Of a DNA stretch of 64,000 nucleotides, positions 1 through 10,162 are shown piece by piece. Source of the stretch: Siderastrea radians (Eukaryota > Cnidaria > Anthozoa > Scleractinia > Rhizangiidae); assembly GCA_964017195.1 (NCBI GenBank), contig OZ024888.1, forward strand, positions 10,859,701 through 10,923,700. The letters are read 5' to 3'. Each line of letters begins with the position of its first letter. Position 1 is the first letter of the stretch. The notes below the pieces were generated by a model, which was given only the letters and a program-made list of their open reading frames with translations, did no database searches and was not told the origin of the DNA. The position numbers and the translations under genes are program-made.

Positions 1-311
1 AACATTGAGTTTTATGATTTTGTAAACAAGCATTATTGCAGTAAATAGAACCAACTTTAGATCAAGAATATAAGGCAAACTTTATGAGATAAACGTATCC
101 ATAATTCTGAAATAAATAGTGAACTTTATGGTGAACCTTTGTCTCCAAGTTTCTGTAATAGTCCTCAGTTGCATGGCCTAGATGTTGCGTTACAGCCGGA
201 AGTCAATAAACTAAATTCGTCGGGTTAGAGAGGGGACGGGGAGAAGAGAGACACTGGGAACAAGCTTTTAGACATCTTTGCGTACGCTGCCACTGTCTAC
301 CTTCAAATTGA

Positions 312-440
312 TTAACATTTGGACTATTGGCTCCCTACTAACACGTTATCAGCTGTTATCATATAGACAGTCCTTGGATATGAGCAAACACGTGCTCTAA
401 TATTGGCTCCCTATTAACAGGCTATCAGCTACTGTTATTT
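312..440. repeat. Diverged copies of the 74-bp 'ctccctactaacaggctatcag' family repeat
   Basis: About one and a half diverged units, recognised by 'ggctccctactaacacg', 'tatcagctgttatcatatag' and 'cagtccttggatatgagc'. The same words recur in order at 1531-1745. Outside this and the later elements, I see no coding sequence or RNA gene in 1-1078; the 64-codon open frame at 659-853 has no recognisable features. Confidence 0.6.
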
Positions 441-1078
441 ATTATTCAACAAGTTGTCACTATGCCATATATGGTCAGGAAGCCTTCAATATATAACTGT
501 CATCCGTACATGACAGATATCCTGCGATATACGTAGCTGACCATATTTGGAAGTGCACTGCAGATCTGTTCAGGCGGCCATTTTGAAAAGCGAGGAAGTT
601 TTAGCAGTGTTTTCCGGGAAATAGTTTCAACACCCCGGAAGAAATTTTCCAAGATTTAATGCTGTCAAAAAGTCAACAAATATTTGCTTCAGCTTACAAG
701 GATATCCAGAGGTTGATTTGGAATTTTCATAGGGAGAACTCAACAGAGAAAATGCTTTTGCGAGCGAAGAAGAAACTTCAAACTCACTTGCTAACGGAAA
801 GTTTTAAATTTAAAAAGACTTCAATTCAGAGGAAGAGGACTTATTCTCAGTAAGGTAGCAATATTTTTTTTTTCACTTTTCCTAGTCATTACAATACATG
901 AGTTTGTAAATGAATCTTCAGTTTTTAAGTGAACAATAGTAAACATCGATTTCTTAAAATTTTGCTTCAGTGTTTATTATATGTTGCCAGCTTTTGATGT
1001 TTTTACTAAGTATCATAGAACCATAGTTTTTCTCGTTGTGAAAATATTAGTCGATGAGAATTTGTTGCATATTAAAAC

Positions 1079-1519
1079 AATTATCCTGCTCAATCTTGCG
1101 GAATATCCCCTGAGTGATTTACCCGACGAGGCCGTAGGCCTCGTCGGCTAAAGACGCTGTTTATTAATACACTAGGCAATCTTTTTTGCAACTTGTCTCG
1201 CAATTCTATTGCGATACAAATTGCACGAAAAATAGCCCAGTGTAACATACCCTGAAATGAGCATGTCTCGCAACTTTTTTGTTGCCGCAATCGTTGCGAG
1301 AAATAGAGGTCTGTCGGTTCTACTTTTCGCAACGATCATCCTCGTAACACTGCAGCGAATTTTTCCAGCGTTGCGTAGCGGCGTTACACTGGGCAACGTT
1401 GCGTGCAACTAATCGCGCAACGGCGCAACAAAATTGTGGGACAAGTTGCATGAAAAATTGCCTAATGTAACAGCGCCTTAAGTATCATGTGATATTCCGC
1501 GCGATCTCGCAGGATAATT
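1079..1519. mobile_element. Non-autonomous TIR element with a nested second TIR element
   Basis: The outer ends are inverted repeats: 'aattatcctgc' at 1079 and its reverse complement ending at 1519, followed inward by related 'ggaatatc' words. Inside, about 1168-1471, is a second inverted-repeat pair: 'actaggcaat...gcaacttgt' on the left and 'acaagttgca...attgcctaatgt' on the right. The interior is built from repeated 'gcaacttgt/tcgcaac' words. A 24-bp palindrome around 'gaggccgtaggcctc' lies near 1121-1146. No transposase frame is present, so both look like MITE-type insertions. The target-site duplications are not clear enough to assign a superfamily. Confidence 0.6.
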
Positions 1520-1530
1520 ATTAAATAGGA

Positions 1531-1745
1531 AGTCCCTGAATATGAGCAAGTGCGCGTTCTGATTGGCTCCCTACTAACAGGCTATCGGCTGTTATTATAT
1601 AGACAGTCCCTGGATATGAGCTAGCACGCGCTCTAAATGGCTCCCTACTAACAGGCTATCAGCTGTTATTATATAGACAGTCCCTGGATATGAGCAAGCA
1701 TGGGCTCTGAATGGTTCCTTACTAATAGGATGTCAGTACACATCC
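1531..1745. repeat. 74-bp tandem repeat, about 2.9 units
   Basis: The word 'gtccctg(a/g)atatgagc' occurs at 1532, 1606 and 1680, giving a 74-bp period. Each unit carries 'ggctccctactaacaggcta' and 'ctgttattatatagacag'. The last unit is truncated and more diverged. Related units occur near 312-440. Confidence 0.8.
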
Positions 1746-2067
1746 TGCATGTAGAGAAATCTCGCGATAAAAGTGGTAGAAGCATGCTTTTTCAATGTTT
1801 GAGACACAGTTATTTTATTCAGTCTTTGTCTACATGAACTCATGATGTTCGACGTTTGAAACAAGTATTTTACTCAATCTTTGTGCACATGAACTCATGA
1901 TGTACGACGCAGTCGATTTCGTCAGCATAATTGTCAAATATCAGTCAGCAAAAATAAGAGTACAAACTCACCATGTGTTGAATTTTAATATTTTAACTGA
2001 AATCTATGGTTAGTACAACAAAGCAAAACAGAAAAACGGGAAATAAAATGAGAGAGAAAGCTCTGTC

Positions 2068-5000
2068 TCACTTGTTGCTCATCATCTTTACAAACTCTGA
2101 AAGAAAGAATAGACAATACTAAGTAACGCAAGGATTAAGATAACTTAAAGAACTTAAGTGTGCAGGAACCACATTGTTCGACGCGTGGTCCCTATAGTAG
2201 CCTACATAACTGGTGTTTATTTAGCCGAGCGCGAAGTGCGAGACGAAAACAATAAAAATATATTTTTTTTCGTCTCGCCCGTCTCGCGCGTGTCTTGCGG
2301 TTCGCACTCGATGTCTCGCACTTCGCGTTCGCTAAAGAAACGCCGGTTCTGCAGGCTAGGTCGCTGAGGCCGCGAGAGACGAAAAGGACGCGCAAGAGTA
2401 GCGCATGTCAAATAAGGGTGAGAGTTTCGGTCAGTTTGAAGTGGATTAGCCGGCATGTGAAACAATGTTGGACACATACAAGAGCAGGAAACAGTTAGAT
2501 AACTCAACAAAATTGGACATCATAGAACAGTATCAGATGCATGCAGGTATTGCCAAACGCCGTTAACAAGTTTTTAAATTTCAACTATGTTGAGCGATGT
2601 ATCGACATGTAGAATCTGTCTGGACGCCTTGTTGAACTTCGTACAACCACGTTGTGTTCAAATGTTAGCAGATTATTTTATGGAATACCATAAAATCGTA
2701 TGGGAACCCTTGAACTTCATAACCCTTTAAACTCCGATACAAAAATGCAAGCCCCTTTTCTCTATACATTTCGTATGGAACTAGTAAGGAGAATTTGTCT
2801 AAATATCGAGGCATCTTATCCTTGGTGATCACTTTCTATATTCTCATCACTTAATTGTTCGAACAAGTAATGATAATGTGAAGAGAAATTTAATTTTCGT
2901 CACTGTTAGGGTTTAAAGGGTTAAAGTAAGCTTACCATCAAAACTAACTTGACCGTCCGAGTCAAGATCGGCCTCCTTCATCATTTCCGCAATTTCTTCG
3001 TCAGTTAACGACTCACCCAGATTCGTCAGCACCTGGAAACAAGTTTTTATTTCTTGTGAGGTTCTGGCAAAACGCATTGCCGTGATAACGGGTTATATGC
3101 ATGGACAAATGGTGCATATTCTCTCAACTGAAAGCCGTGGCCAAATAGACTGTCAGTTGGCAGAAAGAAACAAACTAAACAACGTGGACTGAAAGTTACG
3201 TCATGGCTTCAGAGAAAATGGCCAGCCTCGTATCACTCGAAGCAGTGACCTCCAGGATCGACTTACTATTGGTCGCGCGACAACAGCTAGACCTGGACAG
3301 TTAATGTGCAATAAAGGACTGTCGTTTTTATCTGTTACCTGTTTGAGTTCTTCAGATGATATGTAGCCACTGCCATCTTTGTCAAACACATTGAACGCGT
3401 TCCTTAGCTCGTCTTCCATCGTCATGTTGGATTGCTTGGCAGCCATTAACTGTAGGAACTCGTTGAAGTCTATCTCGCCGCTTCCTATGTACAAGATACA
3501 ATGGAAAGTAAGTAAATTAAGTGAATAAAGGAGGAGGTGATCCGGGATCCGTGAAACAATAGCAGTTGACTGGAAAGTCAACAAAAAGCTCAGGATTTTC
3601 GTAAGAGCGACCAACTCTACCAGGCCGTTGCTTAAATGTTGGTATTTTGCGTCTGCATGCTAGAGGCGGCTTCGCGTTTGCGATTCCCCAAACATGTCTC
3701 TCAATTTTGGCGCCTGGCATGCAGGCTACAGACAGATAATTAAGCGATTGTCTCAGTTAAACTCAAGATAAAGATACAGTACAACCCCGATTTAACGAAG
3801 TGCCAAGGAACTGGGAAAAATGACTTCGTTTTATCGAGGGTTCGTTACATCGGGGGTAGATTTTTAGTTTGGGCGTTTGGTTTGTGTTCGTTAGATCGGG
3901 GATTTCGTTATACCGGGGTTCGTTATATCAGGGATTTCGTAATGCCGGGGTTCGTTACATCGGGGGTGGATTTTTAGTTTGGGCTTTTGGTTTGTGTTCG
4001 TTAGATCGGGGATTTCGTTATACCGGGGTTCGTTATATCAGGGATTTCGTAATGCCGGGGTTCGTTACATCGGTGGTGGATTTTTAGTTTGGGTTTTGGT
4101 TTGTGTTCGTTATATCGGGGAGTTTGTTATTCCGGGGTTTGTTATATCAGGGATTTCGTTATGTCGGGGTTCTGCTCCGTTCTGCTCTCTTCATTCTTTT
4201 ACTCTAACTTTGGCCGGGCTGAAGAACATCGTTCGTAATACCGCGGGGAATTTGTTAAATCGGGGTACCACTGTAATCAAGCAAGGAAGCAATCCACGTC
4301 AGATATCCCCTAACAACCTGCTCATATCAGTTCTCAAATTCGTATTATATATATATATATATTTTTCTCCTCTAACAGTGTCCTTAAGTATACTTACCGT
4401 CCTCATCCACCTCAGATATCATTGAGTGTACTTCCTCTTCAGTGGGGTGCTGTCCTAACGCCTCAAACACTTGCTTTAGTTCCTTTGTACTGATGGTACC
4501 CCCGCCATCTTTATCGAACAACTGAAAGGCTTCCTTGTACTCTTGTGATGTCGAAAACATTGTTTAAAACGTATAAACAAGGCAAAATTAGAACCGCTTA
4601 TTATGTTGTGTTATTAGACACCATGGGCATTTGTTTCTGTATTTCTCTCGTGCTCTCAAATGCCCTTTAATTTTGTGACAATACAGGAGAGGAAATAATT
4701 ATAATGACAAGTAGATATAACAAGCTAGGTGAAGAAAGTAGGGGAAGGAGAGTGACACTTTTTTGAGACTTTTGCAGGAAATCCTTCTTTTAGAATTATC
4801 ATTGGCGTTTCAGTTGGAGGGTTGTCCAATACACCCAAACTGAGTCGGACCGACTAAAGCAGTGTACGGCCCGTCTTACCGGAAGTCAGGTCGTGAGAGA
4901 CAAAAACATATGGCAGATGGGTTTTTAGAGAGCTCTGCAATGCCGGCGGACCGGTTCGATGGGTCACGGGCCGTCACGGCCCGTAGTGTTCAGTTAAGTG

Positions 5001-8000
5001 TTTTATTTTTGTCTGGCAGAACATCCGGGGGGGTACTCTCATATGTAAGCAATAGGGTACGTGCCGCAGTGAAGGGTGTCGTTTTTTTAGCCAGTTTAGT
5101 CTGGGATAGGGTAAAGGTACAATCAATCAACAAAACGCGCTTTTCTATTCTTTCTTTATTAATCAGACTTCGAGGTGAGTTTTCTACGAGTGAACTTTGA
5201 TTCAGCCAATCAGATTCGCGTATTAGCACTATTACATGGCGGCTCCTGGACACGGTAAATGTTTACTGAACTCTGATAAAGCATTGTTTTTAGCTAATCA
5301 AAGCACCGGCAGCCTTATCGCGGTTAACATTATAAAATTATTTACACTAAGAAAGGTACCTTTGTTGTCATAGTCGTGCAAATATTGGACACCTTTCCTT
5401 GCGCAACATGCTGCAACATGTGCCTGAATCTGATTGGCGCGATTGTTGTTGATAGTGATTGTGCGCACAAAAGTTTTTGTAAACTCGAACAAAATGTTGT
5501 TAGCGACCAGTTTGATTGCAGTTATTTGAATGTCTAGTTAAACAATCAGATCACTCGTTGCGTTGGTCAAACAATCAGATCACTCGTTGCGTTATGAATG
5601 ATAGTCAACTCATTCAGGTGCGCCTCATACCAAACAAGTGGGTAAAGAGAGATAAAAATACAATACAACGCAAACCACTGGTCAAAAATATTCATAGGTT
5701 ACCTGCTATTTCTTCTTCTGTGAATTTGTCAGCCTGAGAAAAAAAGAGCGTTTATATGGTTAAACATTTAAAACTAAGTGAACAGCTGGCCGCTTTGAAG
5801 GTCTGGCCTGTTGTTAGTTCAAAATATATCCCAAACTTACTGCAAGGTTGGCGCGTATATTGTCCTGCTGATTGAACGTACCTAGCCTTCAGTTACAAAG
5901 CTTGCCGTAAAATATCGTTGCCGTCTTGGTTTCGTGAATTCGGTTAGGTCTGCGAAAGGAGGCTAGGGTGGGGAGGGTGGGGGAGATCGTGAACTATGTG
6001 ATAGCAATTGCATTAACTGACGTTTGATCGTACACTCAGTGAATTGTAAAGCGGAAGTAAGCATTTGTCAGATAGCTTCGCTATATAAATGCACCACTAC
6101 TGTTTTGCCGTCAGAGTAAAGCGTCAAATGGACCATGCCTCAAAACGATCTCTCCTTGTTTTCAAGGACAACTGAGCGAGAAGTGGTCAATGCCAGCGTG
6201 TGGGGGCGAAAATCTCCAGCTGCGGAAGACGCCAATTTTTTTTCTCGGGAGCGTATTCCCGAGGGGGTACTCCCTATACTGGGCTGTACGGGGAGGCTTC
6301 GCACGAAAGGGGTGCCTTTTTTAAGCTCATAGTATATAAAAGGGTAGGGAAAATTGCCATTTTAGTATACGAAAGGGTCACAAAATCAGTTGCAAAGTGG
6401 TAGAAATGGTGATGACTACGCAACTGAATCAGAACGACTGAAAACGCGGGAAAACATGGGGATTACAGGAAATTCTATTGTTTTGGCTTATCCTTGAGGT
6501 ATACGAAAGGGGTGCAGTTTTGCTCTAGGTACATGAAAGGGTACAACTTTGGTAAAAATTAGTATATTAAGGGTAAGGGTTTGAACCTCCCGGCGGAGCC
6601 TCCCCGTATAAAACTTTGCTGAGTAGCCCCCCCCCCCCGGGAGCGTATTACAGTTGTCCTCTACTATAAGCTGAAAAAGTACTGGTCATCTCGCATACCG
6701 ATGAGGTTTGTTGAATAGTAAGTGGCTTTCATGTCGATGTAGCGACGGTAGATACATTCTTCACCTTTGAAAGCCTTCCACGCCTCCAGAGACTCCTCGT
6801 TAACATAAGAATCGCATAAGAAAATGGACGCTACTTCTCCGAAAAATTACCTTGGGATTTGTTTTGAACATACATTTGGGATTTTTGAGCTTTAAATTAG
6901 TGATAACAAGCTGTAAGGGGCCGACCATTTAACTTTTGAGGGGGGGGGGAGCTGGATGATTCCTGGTCAGCAAGCTTTTTTTTTCTAGCAACCTGGTGGG
7001 CAGGATATTTTTTTTCCTTCTAAATGCTCTGCAGGATATTTTTTTTTTCCTCTTCATTTCTCTGCAGGATTTTTTTTTCCTCAAAAAAAAAAGAGTTCTT
7101 ACATTAGTTTTCAATTCCAGCTGGAGCTTTGTTCACAGACAAGACAACAAATAGATAAATCATAAGTGAAATGCATGGGCTTGAGTTTGTTTCATGGGAT
7201 TATGAAAATCACTTACACTATTTTTTTTGTATGAGCTTACTAATTAGGGTTTGACATATTATGCCGGCATAATTTCGAGCATAATACTATAAGTGGAGCA
7301 TCGAGCATAATGCCGGCATAATAGTGCCATTTTATGACATAACAGTTATTTATTTTTTTAGAGCTACAACTGTCCATTTATTAAGTTAAAACTACAAAAT
7401 TTTAAAAACTGGTAAAAAAGAATTAAAAAATGCAAATGTCTAACGGCGTCCTACTTAGAATATGTAACCGATGTGTGATAAAAAATCACACCTCGAAGGA
7501 ACTTCCTGAGTGCAACAATAGTCTCTAGAGTATTCTTAATGACTCTAAAACTTCTTAATGTTATTGTATACGTTTGGTAGCGCTATGTGTTCGTTTATAG
7601 TGTTCCTATTTCGCACGGAATGCTTGGCATTCCGTGCGAAATAGGAAGGCAACAGTAGGCTGAGGAAGGCAATAGTAGTGGCCGAAACGTCCATAACTAT
7701 TTTTAGCCAGTGTCAACTTTTTAAATTCTTTTTTACCAGTTTTTAACATGCCTGGCTACACACCGAACATTTTTAACTACAAAATTTCAAGCTATTTTAA
7801 TGTTCCTCGTGGTTCCCATTACTACCGAGCACTGTAGGCTTGTTCCCAGTGTATCCTCAAGTGGGTTGGATCTTTAGGCCTGGTTACTCTCATTATGCCA
7901 GGCTTCTATGAAGGCCTTCCTGGTTTTTATTTTCGCACTTCAGGGGGGTCCGGGAAAAATTTTTTATGGCATAATTATATATCTCATTTTAAAATATAAA

Positions 8001-10162
8001 AACATTGAAAATATAGATACATGTTACTGTTTACTTATTTATTTATTTATAGTTGACAACAAGAAAGGTTTGGATCTGTTTCTTTTTATACTGAATATAT
8101 ATTATTTACGGTTGACAACAAGAATCATAGAATAGTTTCATAACAAGAATTAAGGATTTAACCAAGGTTTGAAATGGCAGAGGGTGGGGAATTTAAAAAT
8201 TTTAGTCACCCAAAATATTTGAAAATGTCAATCATTATAGCCCTTGGGTATGCCTGCACTCCCCCCATTGGGGCTAGACATGGATAGGTGCATTACTAAA
8301 ACATCGCAAAAAATCAAAAATGGCAAAAATGTTATATGTTATAAATGTTATGTTACATGAAAATGCTTCAGTTAAAAAGATTAAAAATGAACAAATTATT
8401 TTTCTTTGTCTAATAAAACTTGATTCTTTAAATAGAAAAATTTACCTCCATTACTGCTTGTGATATTATAAAGCTAACGAGTTTGGATACAGTACGAGCC
8501 AGCGAGCCAGAAATCCCTAATCCCAATAAAAAGGCTAACCGCAAGCTACCTATAAAGGAACTGTAGGCTAACTGCAGTGCTCACTGGGTTAGCCAATGTG
8601 TAATTTAGGCTAACCATAATGGCTTGCATGACTCCTATGACTCGCGAGCCTTGTGAACCGTGCAAGCCAGAAATCCCTTTATATCCCATTATATAGGGTT
8701 AACCGCAAGCTACCTATTAAAGCTAATAACTGTAGGCTAACCGGAATGTTGTTTTGGCTAAGCCAGAGTGTGATTTAGGCTAACTGGAGTGGCTCGCTGG
8801 CTCACAGATTGTCGGACCCTATAAAGCTAAGAATGCATTGCACATTCTGAAGCATAACCAACTCCAGAGTTTAAAGGGAGCAAGGGAAGAATGGTTGCAG
8901 TTTTGCTGGGATTTTGTAAAGTCCCCCTGGAATGATGAAATAGCTTTGCAACATTTTTTTTTTCTTCCTTGCAGCAGTGCAAGAATTTTTTTTTCTATTT
9001 CATTTGTGCTGCATGCAATTTTTTTCTTCCGACAAGGGCTTGCAGGAAATTTTTTTCGATATCATCCACCCCCCCCCCCCCTCAAGAGTTAAATGGTCGG
9101 CCCCTAACATAAATAGTTTAGTCTTCTGCCGACCTACAGGTGTAGGAAGGCGGCTTTCCGCGCGAGTCGTGTTTCACGCGAGACGGGCTACGCGAATCGC
9201 TGTTGGTCTCTCAGTTTCGCTTGGACCCGCTTGGTATCACTTTAACGACCCCTGTTTCTGCAGTGTGAAGTACTTGTATTATTTAAAGGAAACTCGTGCA
9301 GAAAACAATCTGTTCTTTTCCTTATAACAGTTTTAAAGACTCAGTTCGCAAAATATAACCAAGCTGCAAGACAGCACATATTCCACGGGACTGATATCGA
9401 TTGCGAGAGATAAACACTGCATATTTTTAGCGATTAACTATAAAAATCGTATTTTTTCCAAGAAAGATATAGTCAGTACGCTTACAAATATAACTAGCAC
9501 ATATAATATCGAATTTTGTTTAACTTTAAGGCCTCTGAGGTGATATAATACACTGCGAAGTCAAATTTTTGAGAAACAGACATCCCCTTTCCGCCACTGA
9601 TCGCACACTTCTAATAGGTCGTAACATTTCCTAGACGGAACAGTAAACATTGAGGCCTATGGTGGGGCCTATATCATTTGGGAGGAATTTTACTTCCAGT
9701 AGCGAGCCTCGACTTAAACTTGTAGCTAAACCGAAGGATAAATAAGCATTGGTTTTTAGAAAGTTTACATATTCCCCAGAAGCTGTTTCAAGTTACAGAT
9801 ATTTAAGCTTACTTGTTTATACGCAGCAATGAATCTGTGTGTAATTTCTTTTACATACGTTGTCGTGGCCTTCAAAGCGTGTATGTTTAATTCTTTGACT
9901 AGCAGTTAAGTCCGGGAAACAGAGTATAAAAGAAACGGGACATAGACTTTGTTTCACTTCAGCAAAACAAACACAGACACACCATTAAATATTTCAGCTA
10001 TAGTACAGATAGAATTTACCCGCCAGCCATAACATGACACAGGCATCAAGAAAATTGTTAATGAACGCTTGGGCATGCAAAAATTATTTTTCAGGTCTGA
10101 ACTTATAAATTAGCCCCTCAATACCACAGGTAAACTGCTAAAAGTAGCAAAGAACTCACCAT
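2068..10162 (-). CDS. Calmodulin-like EF-hand protein, six exons, 149 aa (CML1)
   Basis: I assembled six minus-strand exons joined at GT-AG sites with consistent phase: 10160-10162 (ATG only, followed by gtgagt), 5703-5733, 4398-4541, 3339-3484, 2936-3032 and 2068-2096 (ending SNK-stop). The product has 149 codons, the same length as calmodulin. It has four EF-hand loops, all with acidic residues at positions 1, 3 and 12: 21-32 ([12 protein letters not shown]), 57-68 ([12 protein letters not shown]), 94-105 ([12 protein letters not shown]) and 130-141 ([12 protein letters not shown]). The N-terminus ([17 protein letters not shown]) and C-terminus (EFVKMMSNK) align with calmodulin without gaps. 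By family, it should be a cytosolic Ca2+ sensor that binds target helices. It diverges from the almost invariant animal calmodulin at many positions, so it is a paralogue rather than calmodulin itself. Many ordinary methods would miss exon 1 and the two 29-31-nt exons. The main uncertainty is exon 1, which is 4.4 kb from exon 2. Confidence 0.88.
2218..2340. mobile_element. Short foldback/MITE element
   Basis: 'gcgcgaagtgcgagacgaaa' on the left is mirrored by 'gtctcgcacttcgcgttcg' on the right, with an AT-rich centre. The inverted arms carry 'tagc(c)ga' and 'tcgcta' outward. The frames read through it arise from the repeat, not from a gene. It lies in the CML1 intron between exons 5 and 6. No target-site duplication was assigned. 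Confidence 0.55.
3841..4168. repeat. 110-bp tandem repeat, three units, built on 'ttcgttatatcgggg'
   Basis: 'ttcgttacatcgg' occurs at 3841, 3951 and 4061, an exact 110-bp period. Each unit is itself made of several copies of a shorter word 'ttcgtta(t/g)a(t/c)c(g/a)ggg'. Units 1 and 2 are nearly identical and unit 3 is diverged. It sits in the CML1 intron between exons 3 and 4. Long open frames here come from the repeat. Confidence 0.85.
5541..5593. repeat. 29-bp tandem duplication
   Basis: 'aacaatcagatcactcgttg' starts at 5541 and again at 5570, a perfect short duplication with a 29-bp period. It is close upstream, in genomic order, of the 31-nt exon 2 of CML1 and has no evident function. 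Confidence 0.8.
6258..6641. mobile_element. hAT-like non-autonomous element with 8-bp TSD
   Basis: The element starts CCCGAGGGGGTACTCCC and ends with an inverted counterpart (reverse complement CCCGGGGGGG...CTACTC). 'acggggaggc' occurs inward in both arms. It is flanked by the perfect 8-bp duplication AGCGTATT at 6250-6257 and 6642-6649. An 8-bp duplication is the hallmark of the hAT superfamily. The 384-bp interior has no transposase. It lies in CML1 intron 1. The terminal words resemble the element at 46272-46922. Confidence 0.75.
7603..7647. repeat. Perfect 21-bp inverted repeat with 3-nt loop
   Basis: The left arm 7603-7623 (ttcctatttcgcacggaatg...) is exactly complementary to the right arm 7627-7647, separated by 'ttg'. 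A transcript from either strand would form an uninterrupted 21-bp stem. It lies inside the 6917-9104 element, so it may be the centre of an older foldback insertion. Confidence 0.85.
8499..8805. repeat. Two diverged direct copies of a 'taggctaacc' block
   Basis: Two copies, roughly 8499-8655 and 8656-8805, share in the same order 'gccagaaatcccttta', 'ggttaaccgcaagctacct', 'aactgtaggctaac' and 'gtgtgatttaggctaac'. The units are about 150-165 bp and imperfect. No coding content. Confidence 0.65.

Larger units (their letters stand above)
6917..9104. mobile_element. PIF/Harbinger-like non-autonomous element, 2.2 kb
   Basis: Both ends read GGGGCCGACCATTTAACT inward, followed by T(T/C)TTGAG and a run of G. 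The ends are flanked by TAA at 6914-6916 and 9105-9107. A TAA/TWA 3-bp duplication with GG-starting ends fits PIF/Harbinger. Subterminal zones are mirror-like tracts of poly-T with 'ctgcagga' or 'cttgcagg'. The interior holds a palindromic 'attatgccggcataat' at 7258, a perfect hairpin at 7603-7647 and a duplicated block at 8499-8805. I see no transposase frame. It lies in the long first intron of CML1. Confidence 0.7.

Noticed and set aside
3869..4425. Open frames of 72 and 148 codons ([15 protein letters not shown] repeats)
   Set aside because: The peptide repeats in step with the 110-bp DNA repeat, in an intron. It is a by-product of the repeat.
8838..9327. Phe-rich frames of 84 and 116 codons
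   Set aside because: Translation of poly-T tracts at the end of the Harbinger-like element.
9912..9980. Plus-strand 'gtataaaag' TATA-like site followed by a purine-rich stretch
   Set aside because: It lies in the CML1 first intron on the opposite strand, and I found no plus-strand ORF or exon starting downstream of it.
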